Shown here: piece after piece, positions 33,234 through 41,664 of the stretch
Numbering within the stretch: position 1 is the first letter of the stretch
Layout of the letters: the number at the start of each line of letters is the position of its first letter
Origin: JBGPYB01 sp041493035
Lineage (GTDB): Bacteria > Acidobacteriota > Vicinamibacteria > Fen-336
Direction: 5' to 3'
Length of the DNA stretch: 41,664 bases
NCBI GenBank assembly: GCA_041493035.1
Contig: JBGPYB010000020.1
Span: forward strand, 1 to 41,664
The notes under the pieces: model-generated
The model's input: only the letters and a program-made list of their open reading frames with translations
What the model was told of the DNA's origin: nothing
Databases searched by the model: none
Translations under genes and position numbers: made by a program

Positions 33234-36068
33234 TCAGTCTCCGACGGGCTTCTCGAGCTGCGCCTGAGCCGCTGCGAGGCGGGCGATCGGCACCCGATAC
33301 GGCGAGCAGGAGACGTAGTCGAGACCCACCTGATGGAAGAACCGGATGGAAGAGGGGTCGCCGCCGTGCTCGCCGCAGACACCGATCTTCAGCTTGGGCT
33401 TGACGCTGCGCCCCTTCTTCACACCGATCTCCACGAGCTGCCCCACGCCCGAAGCGTCGAGGGAGACGAAGGGATCCTTGTCCAGCAGGCCGTGCTCGAT
33501 GTAGTGGAGGAGGAACTTCGCTGCGTCGTCGCGAGAGAGACCGAAGCCCATCTGGGTGAGATCGTTCGTCCCGAAGGAGAAGAAGTCCGCCTCACGGGCG
33601 ATCTCGTCGGCCGTGACGGCGCCCCGGGGAACCTCGATCATCGTTCCGATGAGGTACTCGACACCCGAGCCGCTTGTCCCGAGAACCGCGAGGGCCTCTT
33701 CGAGGACGATCTTCTTCTGACGCTTCAGCTCCTCGACGTGGCCGACGAGGGGAATCATGACCTCCGGCTTCACCGGCGTCCCCTTCTTCGAGACCTGGAG
33801 AGCCGCCTCGAAGATGGCCCGCGCCTGCATCCGCGTGATCTCAGGGTAGGTGATTCCCAGCCGGCAGCCGCGATGGCCGAGCATGGGGTTGAACTCATGG
33901 AGTTCCTCGACCGCACGAAGCAGCTTCGAAGCCTTCGCGATAGCCGCCTTGTTCTTCGACTCCCCCTTCGCCTTGAGGGTGGCGACCTCCACCATCAGCT
34001 CCTCGCGCTTCGGCAGGAACTCGTGCAGGGGCGGGTCGAGTGTCCGGATGGTGACCGGATGGCCGTGCATCTCCTTGAAGAGACCGGCAAAATCGGCCCG
34101 CTGCATCGGCAGGAGCTTCTTGAGGGCGCCCGTGTAGTCGGCGATGAACTTGCCGTACTCCTTCTTCACGCGATCCAGGTCCTTGAGGAGCTCCGCGGCC
34201 TGGTGCCCCTTCGCTTCCTTGAGCTTGGCCTGGAGCTGTCGCGTGAGATCGAGGCCCTTTTGTCCGCGGGCCGCCGACAGGATCATCTTCACCACGTGCT
34301 GGAGTCGGTCCTCGGCGAAGAACATGTGCTCGGTGCGGCAGAGACCGATGCCCCGGGCGCCGAAGGCGAAGGCGACCTTGGCGTCTCGCGGTATGTCGGC
34401 GTTGGCCCGAATCCCGAGCCGGCGGATCTCATCGGCCCAGGAGAGGAGCTTCTCGAACTTCTGGTAGAGGGGCGACGTCTCGGGCTTGCGCCTTCCTTCG
34501 ACGACCTGCAGGACCTCCGACGGGCTCGTCGCCAGCTCCGTGAGGAACACTTCGCCTGTGGCGCCGTCGATGGAGATGTTCTGGCCCTCGGCGACGACCT
34601 TGCCGCCGACCTTCAGCTTCCGTCCCTTCGCGTCGATCTCCAGATCTCCGCAGCCCACGACCGACGGCTTCCCCATTTGCCGTCCGACGACCGCCGCGTG
34701 GGACGTCATCCCGCCGGTCGCCGTGAGGATCCCCTGCGCCACGTTCATTCCGTGGATGTCGTCGGGGACCGTCTCCATCCGGACGAGGAGGACGCGCTTC
34801 CCCTTGTGGCTGAAGGCCACGGCCTCGTCGGCCGTGAAGACGACAGCCCCGGTCGCGGCGCCGGGAGAGGCCGGCAGCCCTCTCGCCGCCACTTCGGCTC
34901 GGGCGCGCTCCTTCGGCTCGAAGATGGGGTGAAGGAGCTGGTCGAGCGCCTGAGGTTCAACCTTCTGGACGGCCTCTTTCTTCGTGAGGATCCCCTCATC
35001 CACGAGGTCCACGGCGATGTGGACGGCGGCCAGCCCGGTGCGCTTGCCGTTCCGGGTCTGGAGCATGTACAGCTTGTTCTCCTGGATCGTGAACTCGAAG
35101 TCCTGCACGTCCTTGTAATGCCGTTCCAGCCGCGTCGTGATGTCGCGGAGCTGTCGGTATGCCTCCGGCATCACCTTTTCCAGCTCTTGGATCGGGTTCG
35201 GTGTGCGGATGCCGGCCACGACGTCCTCTCCCTGGGCGTTCTGGAGGAACTCGCCATAGAAGTGCTTCTCGCCGGTCGACGGGTTCCGCGTGAAGCCGAC
35301 ACCAGTCGCCGACGTGTCTCCCATGTTCCCAAAGACCATGCACTGGACGTTGACGGCCGTGCCGATGTCATGGGGAATGTCGTTGAGCTTGCGGTACGTC
35401 ACGGCTCGCGGGTTCATCCACGAGCGGAAGACGGCGTCCCTCGCACCCGCGAGCTGCACCCGAGGGTCCTGGGGAAAGGCGTGCCCTGTGTGCTTCTGGA
35501 CGACGGTCTTGTAGCGCGCGATCACGTCGTCGAGATCCGACTCGCTGAGGTCCACGTCGGCCTTGACCTTCGCCTTCTTCTTCACCGCCTGTAGCTCGTG
35601 CTCGAAAGCGTCCTTGTCGATCCCGAGGACGACGTTCCCGAACATCTGGATGAAGCGACGGTACGAGTCCTTGGCGAAGCGGCCGTTGGCAGTCTTCGCC
35701 TTCAGGCCCTGCACCGACTCGTCGTTCAGTCCCAGGTTCAGGATCGTGTCCATCATCCCTGGCATCGAGAACTTGGCGCCGCTCCGCACCGAGACGAGGA
35801 GCGGGTCCCCGGCGGCGCCGAGCTTCTTCCCCATCAGCTCTTCGAGACGCGTTAGGTTCCTCTCGATCTCCCGCTCGATCTCCTGCGGCAGGCTCCCTTT
35901 CTCGACGTAGAGATTGCAGGCCGCGGTCGAGACCGTGAAGCCCGGCGGAACGGGAAGCCCCGCGTTCGTCATCTCGGCAAGGCCGGAGCCCTTCCCTCCG
36001 AGGGTGTCTTTCATGTCCTTGTTGCCGTCCGCCTTGCCGCCGCCGAAGAAGTACACGTATTGGGTCAA
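33234..36068 (-). CDS. ppdK: Pyruvate, phosphate dikinase
   Basis: A 944-residue PPDK interconverting pyruvate + ATP + Pi with PEP + AMP + PPi. The N-terminal ATP-grasp domain starts TQYVYFFGGGKADGN and has DTLGGKGSGLAEMTNAGLPV and RSGAKFSMPGMMDTILNLG. The swivelling phosphohistidine domain has GGMTSHAAVVGRQMGKPS with His457. The C-terminal PEP-binding barrel has ARGIGLCRTEHMFF, FSFGTNDLTQMGFGLSRDD and IGVCGEHGGDP with the catalytic Cys. The TTG at 36068, one base after the glyS stop codon, gives the usual family start; a GTG four codons later is an alternative. It is co-transcribed with glyQS. Confidence 0.96.
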   Translation of the reverse strand: MTQYVYFFGGGKADGNKDMKDTLGGKGSGLAEMTNAGLPVPPGFTVSTAACNLYVEKGSLPQEIEREIERNLTRLEELMGKKLGAAGDPLLVSVRSGAKFSMPGMMDTILNLGLNDESVQGLKAKTANGRFAKDSYRRFIQMFGNVVLGIDKDAFEHELQAVKKKAKVKADVDLSESDLDDVIARYKTVVQKHTGHAFPQDPRVQLAGARDAVFRSWMNPRAVTYRKLNDIPHDIGTAVNVQCMVFGNMGDTSATGVGFTRNPSTGEKHFYGEFLQNAQGEDVVAGIRTPNPIQELEKVMPEAYRQLRDITTRLERHYKDVQDFEFTIQENKLYMLQTRNGKRTGLAAVHIAVDLVDEGILTKKEAVQKVEPQALDQLLHPIFEPKERARAEVAARGLPASPGAATGAVVFTADEAVAFSHKGKRVLLVRMETVPDDIHGMNVAQGILTATGGMTSHAAVVGRQMGKPSVVGCGDLEIDAKGRKLKVGGKVVAEGQNISIDGATGEVFLTELATSPSEVLQVVEGRRKPETSPLYQKFEKLLSWADEIRRLGIRANADIPRDAKVAFAFGARGIGLCRTEHMFFAEDRLQHVVKMILSAARGQKGLDLTRQLQAKLKEAKGHQAAELLKDLDRVKKEYGKFIADYTGALKKLLPMQRADFAGLFKEMHGHPVTIRTLDPPLHEFLPKREELMVEVATLKAKGESKNKAAIAKASKLLRAVEELHEFNPMLGHRGCRLGITYPEITRMQARAIFEAALQVSKKGTPVKPEVMIPLVGHVEELKRQKKIVLEEALAVLGTSGSGVEYLIGTMIEVPRGAVTADEIAREADFFSFGTNDLTQMGFGLSRDDAAKFLLHYIEHGLLDKDPFVSLDASGVGQLVEIGVKKGRSVKPKLKIGVCGEHGGDPSSIRFFHQVGLDYVSCSPYRVPIARLAAAQAQLEKPVGD

Positions 36069-36069
36069 C

Positions 36070-38238
36070 TTAGCCTCCGAGTTTCGAGATGTCCGCAATG
36101 CGGTAGAAGAGTGACAAGACCTCCACGAGGAGGCCGAGACGGTTCGCACGGATCTTGGGGTCCTCGGCCATGACGAGGACGTCGTCGAAGAAGCGATCGA
36201 CGGGCGCTCGGAGCCCCGCCAGGGATCTGAGCCGCGCTTCGTAGCCGCCATCGCGGCGGGCCATCTGGGAGGCCGCGGAATGGAGATCCCGCTCGGCCGG
36301 CTCGGCGAACAGCGCGGGATCCACAGGGGTCGTCGTCCCCCCGACGATGTTCTTGGCGCGCTTGAACGCCACGGCGAGCCCCTCGAAGTCCTCTCGAGCC
36401 TCGGAGCGGACCTTGTGGAGCGCCTTGAGACGGATCAGGACTTCCCGGGCATCGTCGAGAGCGTCCGGGTCTCGGGCCCCGAGCACCGCCTCCACCTCAT
36501 CGCCCGGGAAGCTCCGCGCCACGAGGACATGGCGGAGCCGATCTATCAGGAAGCCTTCGAGATCGCGGGCGACGTCGTCTACCGGACGCTTCGAGCGACC
36601 GGCGTAGCCAGCGATCGCGGCGGCCACCAGTCGGCGAAGGCTAGGGCGTTGCTCCGACGCGTCGGCGTTCCAGAAGTCCAGAACAACGCGCACGGCTCCT
36701 TGCGCCGCTCGGCGCAGGCCGTAGGGGTCGCTCGAGCCGGTGGGCGCCTGGCCAAGGCCGAAGTAGCCGGCGAGCGTGTCGAGCTTGTCGGCGAGGGACA
36801 CGGCGCCAAAGACTGTGGCGTCACTTCCGCTCAGCTTTCCTGCGGGATCTCCCCCCTCCTCAACGGAGACCGGGTGATAGTGCCAGCGCACCGCCGCGGC
36901 GACGCTCTCCCACGGCGTCCCCTCGGCGCGGAGGTAGATGCTCCCCATGACGCCCTGGAGCTCCGGGAATTCGCGGACCATGAGCGTCGTCAGGTCGGCC
37001 TTGGCCAGCAGCGCCGCCTCGCGGGCCGCGTGATGTTCGGGTTTGGTCAAAAGGCCCATCTCGGCGCCCATCGCGTCGACGAGACGGGCCATCCGTTCCG
37101 CCTTCTCGCGATAACTCCCAAGGTCGCGGTGGAAAGTGACGCCGTCCAAGTCAGCGACGCGGTCTGCCAGTGGCCGCTTCTGGTCTTCGGCAAAGAAGAA
37201 AGTTGCGTCTCGCAGCCGGGCGACGACGACCCGCTCCATGCCGCGGACCATCTCCGCGGCGGCCGCCCCGTCGGTGTTGGTCACGGCGGCGAAACGCGAG
37301 GGTGGGCGCCCTTCCGAGGAGAGCGGGACGTACTTTTGATGATGCACGAGGACGGTCGTCAGGACTTCCGTCGGGAGCGACTGGAACTCGGCAGGGATGC
37401 GCCCCACGACGACGCTCGGGTACTCGACGAGGTCGCGCCACTCCTCGGCGAGCCCGTGATCGTCTTGAGACTCCCTGAATCCCGCCTTCGCCAAACCCTC
37501 ACGGATCCGCGTCGCGCGCTCGGCTGGATCCAGAAGCACGAAGCCGGCTCGAAGCTTCTCCTTCAGGTCCTCGAAGGAGCGAACTTCGATCGGTCCTCCC
37601 GCCTTACCCTTGGGAAGAAAACGGTGGCCGCGTGTGACGTTCCCACTGACGACGATCGGCTCCCCCTTCGCTCCATCGCGGGCACCGTAGATCGTGAACG
37701 GCACGACCTGGCCGTCGAGCAGGGCCACGATCCAGCGGATCGGGCGGCCAAACGGGAACGCCCCCTTGCCGTCCTCCAGCCATGCGTCCCAGTTCATGCG
37801 CTTGGGAAAGGGCAGCCCTCGGAGGGCCGAGGCGATCACGGCAGGAAGGACATCCGCGGCGCCCCTTCCCACCGCCTTCTTCGCGTGAACCAGGTGGAGG
37901 ACTTCCGGCACGCCGGGATCCTTGGCCGCCTGCCGAAGGTCATCCGGCCCGACGCCGTTCTTCTTCGCGAAGCCAAGAGCGGCGCCGGTCCATTTCCCGT
38001 CGGCGTCCTTCGCGACCTTCAGCGAGGGACCCCAGGCCTGCTCTTCCCGATCTGCCTGGCGCGCCGGAACATCGGCGACGGCCACAAGACGACGCGGCGT
38101 CCAGTGCGTCGTGCACGGACTGGCGAGGTGCTCCTTGCCGAGCTGCTCCTCGATGCGCTGACGCAACTGCTCGGCGAGCCCCGGCAGCCAGGGCGCGGGC
38201 AACTCCTCGCAGCCGATCTCCAGGAGGAACTCAGGCAA
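36070..38238 (-). CDS. glyS: Glycyl-tRNA synthetase beta subunit
   Basis: A 722-residue beta subunit of the bacterial alpha2beta2 glycyl-tRNA synthetase, which carries tRNA-binding modules. It opens PEFLLEIGCEELPAPWL, with PFPKRMNWDAWLEDGKGAFP, HHQKYVPLSSEGRP and SLADKLDTLAGYFGLGQAPT as family hallmarks, and a C-terminal anticodon-binding-like domain. The length is a little above the usual 690. It overlaps glyQ by 8 nt and ends 1 bp before ppdK. Confidence 0.96.
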   Translation of the reverse strand: MPEFLLEIGCEELPAPWLPGLAEQLRQRIEEQLGKEHLASPCTTHWTPRRLVAVADVPARQADREEQAWGPSLKVAKDADGKWTGAALGFAKKNGVGPDDLRQAAKDPGVPEVLHLVHAKKAVGRGAADVLPAVIASALRGLPFPKRMNWDAWLEDGKGAFPFGRPIRWIVALLDGQVVPFTIYGARDGAKGEPIVVSGNVTRGHRFLPKGKAGGPIEVRSFEDLKEKLRAGFVLLDPAERATRIREGLAKAGFRESQDDHGLAEEWRDLVEYPSVVVGRIPAEFQSLPTEVLTTVLVHHQKYVPLSSEGRPPSRFAAVTNTDGAAAAEMVRGMERVVVARLRDATFFFAEDQKRPLADRVADLDGVTFHRDLGSYREKAERMARLVDAMGAEMGLLTKPEHHAAREAALLAKADLTTLMVREFPELQGVMGSIYLRAEGTPWESVAAAVRWHYHPVSVEEGGDPAGKLSGSDATVFGAVSLADKLDTLAGYFGLGQAPTGSSDPYGLRRAAQGAVRVVLDFWNADASEQRPSLRRLVAAAIAGYAGRSKRPVDDVARDLEGFLIDRLRHVLVARSFPGDEVEAVLGARDPDALDDAREVLIRLKALHKVRSEAREDFEGLAVAFKRAKNIVGGTTTPVDPALFAEPAERDLHSAASQMARRDGGYEARLRSLAGLRAPVDRFFDDVLVMAEDPKIRANRLGLLVEVLSLFYRIADISKLGG

Positions 38239-39103
38239 CGGGTGCCTCTCCTTCGGCGGGTGCCAGATAGCGCGCGGCGATGGCGCAGGCGAGCTTGCGG
38301 ATCCCGAGGATCATCCCGGCGCGCTGGCTCACTGAGATCGCCCCGCGGGCGTCGAGGACGTTGAACGCGTGGGAGCTCTTGAGGCACCAGTCGTAGGCCG
38401 CCAAGACGGCGCGGCCGTCCTTGACGTCGTTCAAGAGCCGCCACCCCTCGGCCAGGGCGCTGTCGAAGAGCTTGCGATGCAGGTCCACGTCGGCCAGCTC
38501 GAAGGAGTAGCGCGAGAGCTGGTATTCCTCCTCGTGGCGCACCTCGCCGTACAGGCGGTCGGCGGACCAGCGCAGCTTGTAGACGTCGTCCACGTCCTGC
38601 AGGTACATGGCGATCCGCTCGAGGCCGTAGGTGATCTCGCCGGAGATGGGCGAGAGGTCGATGCCACCCGCCTGCTGGAAATAGGTGAACTGGGTGATCT
38701 CCTGTCCGTCGAGAAGCACTTGCCAGCCGATCCCCCAGGCTCCGAGGGTCGGCGACTCCCAGTTGTCCTCCTCGAACCGCACGTCGTGGGCGGCGGGGTC
38801 GATGCCAAGGGCCTGTAGGCTCCCCAGGTACACGTCCTGGATGTCGGCCGGTGGCGGCTTCAGGATCACCTGGAACTGCTGGTGCTTGTACAAGCGGTTC
38901 GGGTTCTCACCGTAGCGTCCGTCGGCGGGACGTCGCGAGGGCTGCACGTAGGCCACGCGCCAGGCCTCCGGTCCCAGGACGCGCAGGAACGTCTCGGGGT
39001 GCATCGTCCCGGCGCCGACCTCGCCGTCCCAAGGCTGGTGAACGAGGCACCCGCGCTCGGCCCAGTAGTGCTGCAACGAGAAGACGACCTCTTGCAGCGT
39101 CAC
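38231..39103 (-). CDS. glyQ: Glycyl-tRNA synthetase alpha subunit
   Basis: A 290-residue catalytic alpha subunit, class II aminoacyl-tRNA synthetase fold. It has the very conserved N-terminus LQEVVFSLQHYWAERGCLV, then GAGTMHPETFLRVLGPE, YVQPSRRPADGRYGENPNR, FEEDNWESPTLGAWGIGW and SGEITYGLERIAMYLQ. ATG 39103 overlaps the recO stop as ATGA. The length is typical. Confidence 0.97.
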   Translation of the reverse strand: MTLQEVVFSLQHYWAERGCLVHQPWDGEVGAGTMHPETFLRVLGPEAWRVAYVQPSRRPADGRYGENPNRLYKHQQFQVILKPPPADIQDVYLGSLQALGIDPAAHDVRFEEDNWESPTLGAWGIGWQVLLDGQEITQFTYFQQAGGIDLSPISGEITYGLERIAMYLQDVDDVYKLRWSADRLYGEVRHEEEYQLSRYSFELADVDLHRKLFDSALAEGWRLLNDVKDGRAVLAAYDWCLKSSHAFNVLDARGAISVSQRAGMILGIRKLACAIAARYLAPAEGEAPVA

Positions 39104-39852
39104 GAGCGCATCCCGCGCGCCACGTCGGTCATGACACGGTAGGAGCGCAGATCACGCTCCAAGTGCCGGCTGATGAGGTCGTGGTGAAAGGCTTCGAGCG
39201 GCGCAGCGTCGGGGGCCGGCTCGCCAAAGGAAGCTGGGGGACGCCGCAGCAGCTCGCCCACGACGGCACGCGCGCCGGCCGACAACGTCGGCCCCGTGGC
39301 CGTACCGCAAGTCTCGCAGAGGAACCCGTGAGCCGGCGAGTGGTATCGGAGAGGCCCTGGCGCGAGTGGTCGATCGCACGCCGCGCAGCGATCGAGAGGG
39401 GGGTAGATCCCATGAAGTCGCAGCAGCCACGCCTCGAGATAACGCGTCAGGACCACGATGTCGGCACCTTCCTCCGCCGCCCGTACGACCGCGATCGCCA
39501 GGCGGTACACGGCATCCTCCGCGTCCCCCTCCTGGGCAAAGGCGTCCAGCAGCTCGGCGAAGTAGGAAAGGGCCAGGGCTATGTCGAGCCCTCGGCCGCT
39601 CGCGAGGAAGGCGGATTGGAGGAGCTCGCACGCTCCCAGGCGGAAGAGCTCGGCGCCCTGCCGGCCATGGAGGGAGACCCTCACCTCGCTGAGCGGTTCG
39701 AGGGCCGACTGATAGCGGCTCCGGGCCCCCCGCGCCCCCTTCGCCACCGCCCTGACTTTCCCGCGCTCCCGCGTCAGCAGCACCGCGATCTTGCTCGTCT
39801 CGCCCATGTTGTAGGTGCGAAGCACGAGAGCGTCCGAGGTGATGGCAGGCAT
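39100..39852 (-). CDS. recO: DNA repair protein RecO
   Basis: A 250-residue RecO, which with RecF/RecR loads RecA on SSB-coated gaps. The N-terminal OB-fold starts TSDALVLRTYNMGETSKIAV. The helical domain carries the zinc motif CAACDRPL ... FLCETC. The length is typical. It heads the recO-glyQ-glyS-ppdK run, an arrangement found in several phyla. It is divergent from the rhodanese gene; the shared gap contains an inverted repeat. A weak extended -10 box (TGTTAAGTT) lies on the minus strand near 39890-39898. Confidence 0.95.
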   Translation of the reverse strand: MPAITSDALVLRTYNMGETSKIAVLLTRERGKVRAVAKGARGARSRYQSALEPLSEVRVSLHGRQGAELFRLGACELLQSAFLASGRGLDIALALSYFAELLDAFAQEGDAEDAVYRLAIAVVRAAEEGADIVVLTRYLEAWLLRLHGIYPPLDRCAACDRPLAPGPLRYHSPAHGFLCETCGTATGPTLSAGARAVVGELLRRPPASFGEPAPDAAPLEAFHHDLISRHLERDLRSYRVMTDVARGMRS

Positions 39853-39904
39853 GGGGCGCGGCGTTGCAGGGGACGACGACGAGAGCGTAACTTAACACAG
39901 CGGG

Positions 39905-39924
39905 CGCGGTGACGCCATACCGCG
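39905..39924. promoter_or_regulatory. Inverted repeat in the recO/rhodanese divergent gap
   Basis: CGCGGT-N8-ACCGCG, perfect 6-bp arms, centred between the two divergent genes. It could be an operator or a chance GC-rich dyad. Confidence 0.3.
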
Positions 39925-39948
39925 AGGCCTTCGTGTTACCGTTGAAGG

Positions 39949-40404
39949 ATGGCGTTGCGTGTCATACGAGCGGCCGTGATCGTGGCGCTCGGCGGCTGTC
40001 TCGGGCTCGCCTGGAACTCATTGAGTGGGCTTGGCTTCGCGCTGACCCGAAACGTCCTGGTCCAGGAGGAAGACCAGGTCGTGGACGTCGCCGAAGCCAA
40101 GACGCGATTGGGCCAAGGCGCGCTCTTCCTGGACGCCCGCCCCGAGGCCTTCTACAACATGGCTCACATCCCGGGCTCGCTCCCTCTTCCCGAGGAAGAC
40201 TTCGACAGGGCCTTCGCGCGTCTGGAGCCGCGGCTCCGCGGGAGCCTCGACGTTGTGGTCTATTGCGCGGGCTTCGGTTGCGAAGCGAGCCACATCGTCG
40301 CCCGAAAGCTGAAGGAGCGCGGGATCCCGGCGGCAATCCTTCACGACGGCTGGCCGGCGTGGCAGGACGCTCACTACGCCGAGCGGACCGGCGCCCAGCC
40401 ATGA
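39949..40404 (+). CDS. Membrane-anchored rhodanese-domain protein
   Basis: A 151-residue protein. One N-terminal hydrophobic segment (about 5-25, AAVIVALGGCLGLAWNSLSG) acts as anchor or uncleaved signal, placing the domain outside the cytoplasm. The rhodanese fold follows: LFLDARPEAFYNMAHIPGSL, then the active loop VVYCAGFGCEASH with catalytic Cys106, and AAILHDGWPAWQ. The loop has a second Cys (C111) where single-domain sulfurtransferases usually have another residue. It would handle persulfide or thiol chemistry in the periplasm. The stop overlaps the MauE-like gene (ATGA), so the two are a unit. Confidence 0.88.
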   Translation: MALRVIRAAVIVALGGCLGLAWNSLSGLGFALTRNVLVQEEDQVVDVAEAKTRLGQGALFLDARPEAFYNMAHIPGSLPLPEEDFDRAFARLEPRLRGSLDVVVYCAGFGCEASHIVARKLKERGIPAAILHDGWPAWQDAHYAERTGAQP

Positions 40405-40868
40405 GGCTTCGAGACCTTCTCACCGCCGTTCTCGCGATCGCGCTCGGGGTCATCTTCATCTACGCGAGCCTCGACAAGATCGAGCACCCGGACGCCTTTG
40501 CCCGGATCGTCTACCACTATCGGTTGATCGGGCCGAGCGCCTCGGTCGGACCGCTCCCGGCGAATCTCGCCGCCGTCACGCTGCCCTGGGTGGAGATCCT
40601 GGCGGGCATTGCCCTCATCTCCGGTGTCTGGAGACGAGAGGCGGCCGGCCTCGTGGCTCTCCTCCTCGTGATCTTCCTGGGCGCGGTGAGCTGGGCGCTT
40701 CTCCACGGGATCGATATCGAGAACTGCGGCTGCTTCACCGTGACGGGAGCCGGGCGCGGCGCCGGTATCAAGCTGCTCGCCGAGGATCTGGCGCTTCTGG
40801 TGGTGGCACTCTTCATCGCGGCTTCCCCGGTGCCATCCACGTTGACAACCCCGGCGGCGGACGCATAG
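40401..40868 (+). CDS. MauE/DoxX-like four-helix membrane protein
   Basis: A 155-residue integral membrane protein of the DoxX/MauE group. It starts LTAVLAIALGVIFIYASLDKIEHPDAFARIV, the hallmark 'ASLDKI..P..FA' segment, with four predicted transmembrane helices. A CGC motif lies in GIDIENCGCFTVTG, as in MauE-like proteins. MauE supports disulfide formation in methylamine dehydrogenase maturation, and DoxX relatives act with thiosulfate or quinone. Coupling to the rhodanese suggests joint periplasmic sulfur or thiol redox chemistry (inference). Confidence 0.85.
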   Translation: MRLRDLLTAVLAIALGVIFIYASLDKIEHPDAFARIVYHYRLIGPSASVGPLPANLAAVTLPWVEILAGIALISGVWRREAAGLVALLLVIFLGAVSWALLHGIDIENCGCFTVTGAGRGAGIKLLAEDLALLVVALFIAASPVPSTLTTPAADA

Positions 40869-40871
40869 CAT
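40842..40871 (+). promoter_or_regulatory. Promoter of the coiled-coil lipoprotein gene
   Basis: Consensus TTGACA (40842-40847), an 18-nt spacer and TAGCAT (40866-40871), starting inside the end of the MauE-like gene. The 5' leader to the ATG at 40929 is about 50 nt and includes a GAGGAG Shine-Dalgarno-like stretch at about 40907-40912, rather far from the ATG. Confidence 0.6.
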
Positions 40872-40928
40872 CCGCCCGCCATTGTCGGCCGATTCAACTA
40901 CCCCTTCGAGGAGACCACCAGGAACGTC

Positions 40929-41519
40929 ATGAGAGCTTGGCCCGCCATCCTCGCCGTCCTCTGCCTTTCCGCTTGCTCGGAGCCTCCGCTCAAAGAGGTC
41001 GCCGCCGCCGAAGCCCGTCTCGCCGAGGCCCGCCAGGCGGGCGCGGCCCGATTCGCCCCCGAGCGGCTGAAGGAGGCCGAAATCGCCCTCCAGACCGCGC
41101 GTCAGAAGATCGACGCGAAGGACTACAGGGGCGCTCTTTCAGCCGCGAGTGATGCGGCCGACAAGTCGAAGGGAGCGGCCCAGGCCGCTGAGGCGGCCAA
41201 GACCCGGGCTCGAGGTGCAGCCGAGAGAGCGCAGGCCGAGGTGCAGGCCGTACTGGACCAGGTCAAGGCCGTGCGCCGAGATGCCACGGAACGCAAGGTT
41301 CCCGATAAGGTCTTCGACTCGCTGCGAAACCCTGTCGACGCAGCCCGCAAGGTTCTCGATACGGTGGCCTCCGCCATCGAACGAGGCGAGTTCGCCGAGG
41401 CAGAGAAAATGGCGGCCGACCTCAAGGAGAAGGTCACCCCGCTCCCTCGCCTCCACCGCGATGCGATGGAGAAGTGGCAGGCGGCCCACGGCCGCCGGCC
41501 GCCCGCCAAGAGATCCTAA
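40929..41519 (+). CDS. Coiled-coil lipoprotein (DUF4398-like)
   Basis: A 196-residue lipoprotein with lipobox LSAC (Cys16). The mature part is almost entirely helical and Ala/Glu/Lys-rich. It has an opening EVAAAEARLAEARQAGA, then APERLKEAEIALQTARQKID and DYRGALSAASDAADKSKGAA, the pattern of DUF4398-type outer-membrane lipoproteins. A long helix with GRGAAERAQAEV-like heptads and a basic C-terminus (HGRRPPAKRS) follow. It probably sits on the inner face of the outer membrane and may bind peptidoglycan or an envelope complex. Function is unknown. Confidence 0.85.
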   Translation: MRAWPAILAVLCLSACSEPPLKEVAAAEARLAEARQAGAARFAPERLKEAEIALQTARQKIDAKDYRGALSAASDAADKSKGAAQAAEAAKTRARGAAERAQAEVQAVLDQVKAVRRDATERKVPDKVFDSLRNPVDAARKVLDTVASAIERGEFAEAEKMAADLKEKVTPLPRLHRDAMEKWQAAHGRRPPAKRS

Positions 41520-41555
41520 CCACTGCCACTGGAGTCTCAGCGAGAGGGCCCATCA

Positions 41556-41584
41556 TTGGCTCCGTCGCTGGGGGGTGCTATTCT
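41556..41584 (+). promoter_or_regulatory. Promoter near the right edge
   Basis: TTGGCT (41556-41561), a 17-nt spacer and TATTCT (41579-41584). It would drive the gene that may start at 41631. Confidence 0.5.
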
Positions 41585-41630
41585 GTGACGGACGGGGCGA
41601 CGAGCCGCGTCGGCGGTTGCTCCTCGACAC

Positions 41631-41664
41631 ATGGCGAAGCTGGCCTGGGAGCACAGACCGAAGG
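41631..41664 (+). CDS. Possible start of a gene cut by the right edge
   Basis: ATG at 41631 opens a frame of 11 codons (MAKLAWEHRPK) running off the window, about 40 nt below a good promoter. No Shine-Dalgarno is obvious and the sequence is too short to assign. An in-frame alternative is not visible; a GTG at 41585 overlaps the promoter -10 edge and is unlikely. Confidence 0.3.
   Translation, partial: MAKLAWEHRPK

Noticed and set aside
32937..35594. An 885-codon open frame on the plus strand
   Set aside because: Antisense to ppdK and mutL; low-complexity Leu/Glu/Arg/Asp composition and no recognisable motif.
36280..38364. A 694-codon open frame on the plus strand
   Set aside because: Antisense to glyS and glyQ, both of which are certain; a shadow frame.
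39853..39948. tRNA or small RNA in the recO/rhodanese gap
   Set aside because: No cloverleaf or T-loop pattern; only one short dyad.

Overview
This is a gene-dense, GC-rich (by eye about two thirds G+C) bacterial chromosome segment with no rRNA, tRNA, prophage, insertion sequence or CRISPR array. It encodes lipoproteins, an outer-membrane-type beta-barrel, a membrane-bound lytic transglycosylase, an MglA-like polarity GTPase, split glycyl-tRNA synthetase (glyQ/glyS), DnaE2-type polymerase and the succinylase-route gene dapD. Together these point to a Gram-negative, probably an Acidobacteriota or Myxococcota/deltaproteobacteria-like lineage. That placement is inference; no marker here fixes it. 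Four genes appear to start at TTG (third ArsA-like ATPase, lytic transglycosylase, mutL, ppdK) and many at GTG. Several genes have a -10 box only 6-9 nt before the start codon, which suggests leaderless or nearly leaderless mRNAs.

Layout. 1-289: the 5' end of dnaE2, leaving the window to the left. 363-2112: a strong promoter, an orphan VapB-like antitoxin and, through an ATGA overlap, a lipase-maturation-factor-like membrane protein. 2268-6240: an anti-sigma-factor-type ATPase followed by three consecutive, translationally coupled ArsA/Get3-like ATPases and a 69-residue helical protein. A JAMM/JAB protease-like gene (6244-6795) converges on this cluster. 6912-8572: a beta-barrel protein and an MglA-like GTPase with a long C-terminal extension. 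8579-11301 (minus): a secreted lipoprotein and a two-gene glycosyltransferase unit. 11467-15846: MltD-like transglycosylase, ComM-like AAA+ protein and an M23 peptidase. 15971-22324: secA, guaB, a lipoprotein with an apparent ATT start, a glyoxalase-fold remnant and a GNAT acetyltransferase.

22260-30246 is a compact minus-strand run: molybdopterin oxidoreductase, uppP, NAD(P)HX repair enzyme, tsaE, a sulfatase-fold enzyme, dapA, dapD. Most junctions are overlaps of 4-8 bases. 30319-31185 is a class IV aminotransferase on the plus strand. 31182-39852 is a second minus-strand run: recO, glyQ, glyS, ppdK, mutL and a small membrane protein, broken only by a long inverted repeat between ppdK and mutL. 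39949-41519 carries a rhodanese/MauE-like pair and a coiled-coil lipoprotein. A new gene may begin at the right edge.

Most of the window is housekeeping. The least ordinary part is the 2.3-6.8 kb block. Its triple ArsA-like operon has an asymmetric set of P-loops (only the middle copy lacks the signature lysine), an HSP20-like tail on the third copy only, a small coupled partner, and a JAMM protein with an enlarged active-site loop next door. It is the best candidate for an undescribed multi-subunit machine, but its function cannot be read from sequence alone.
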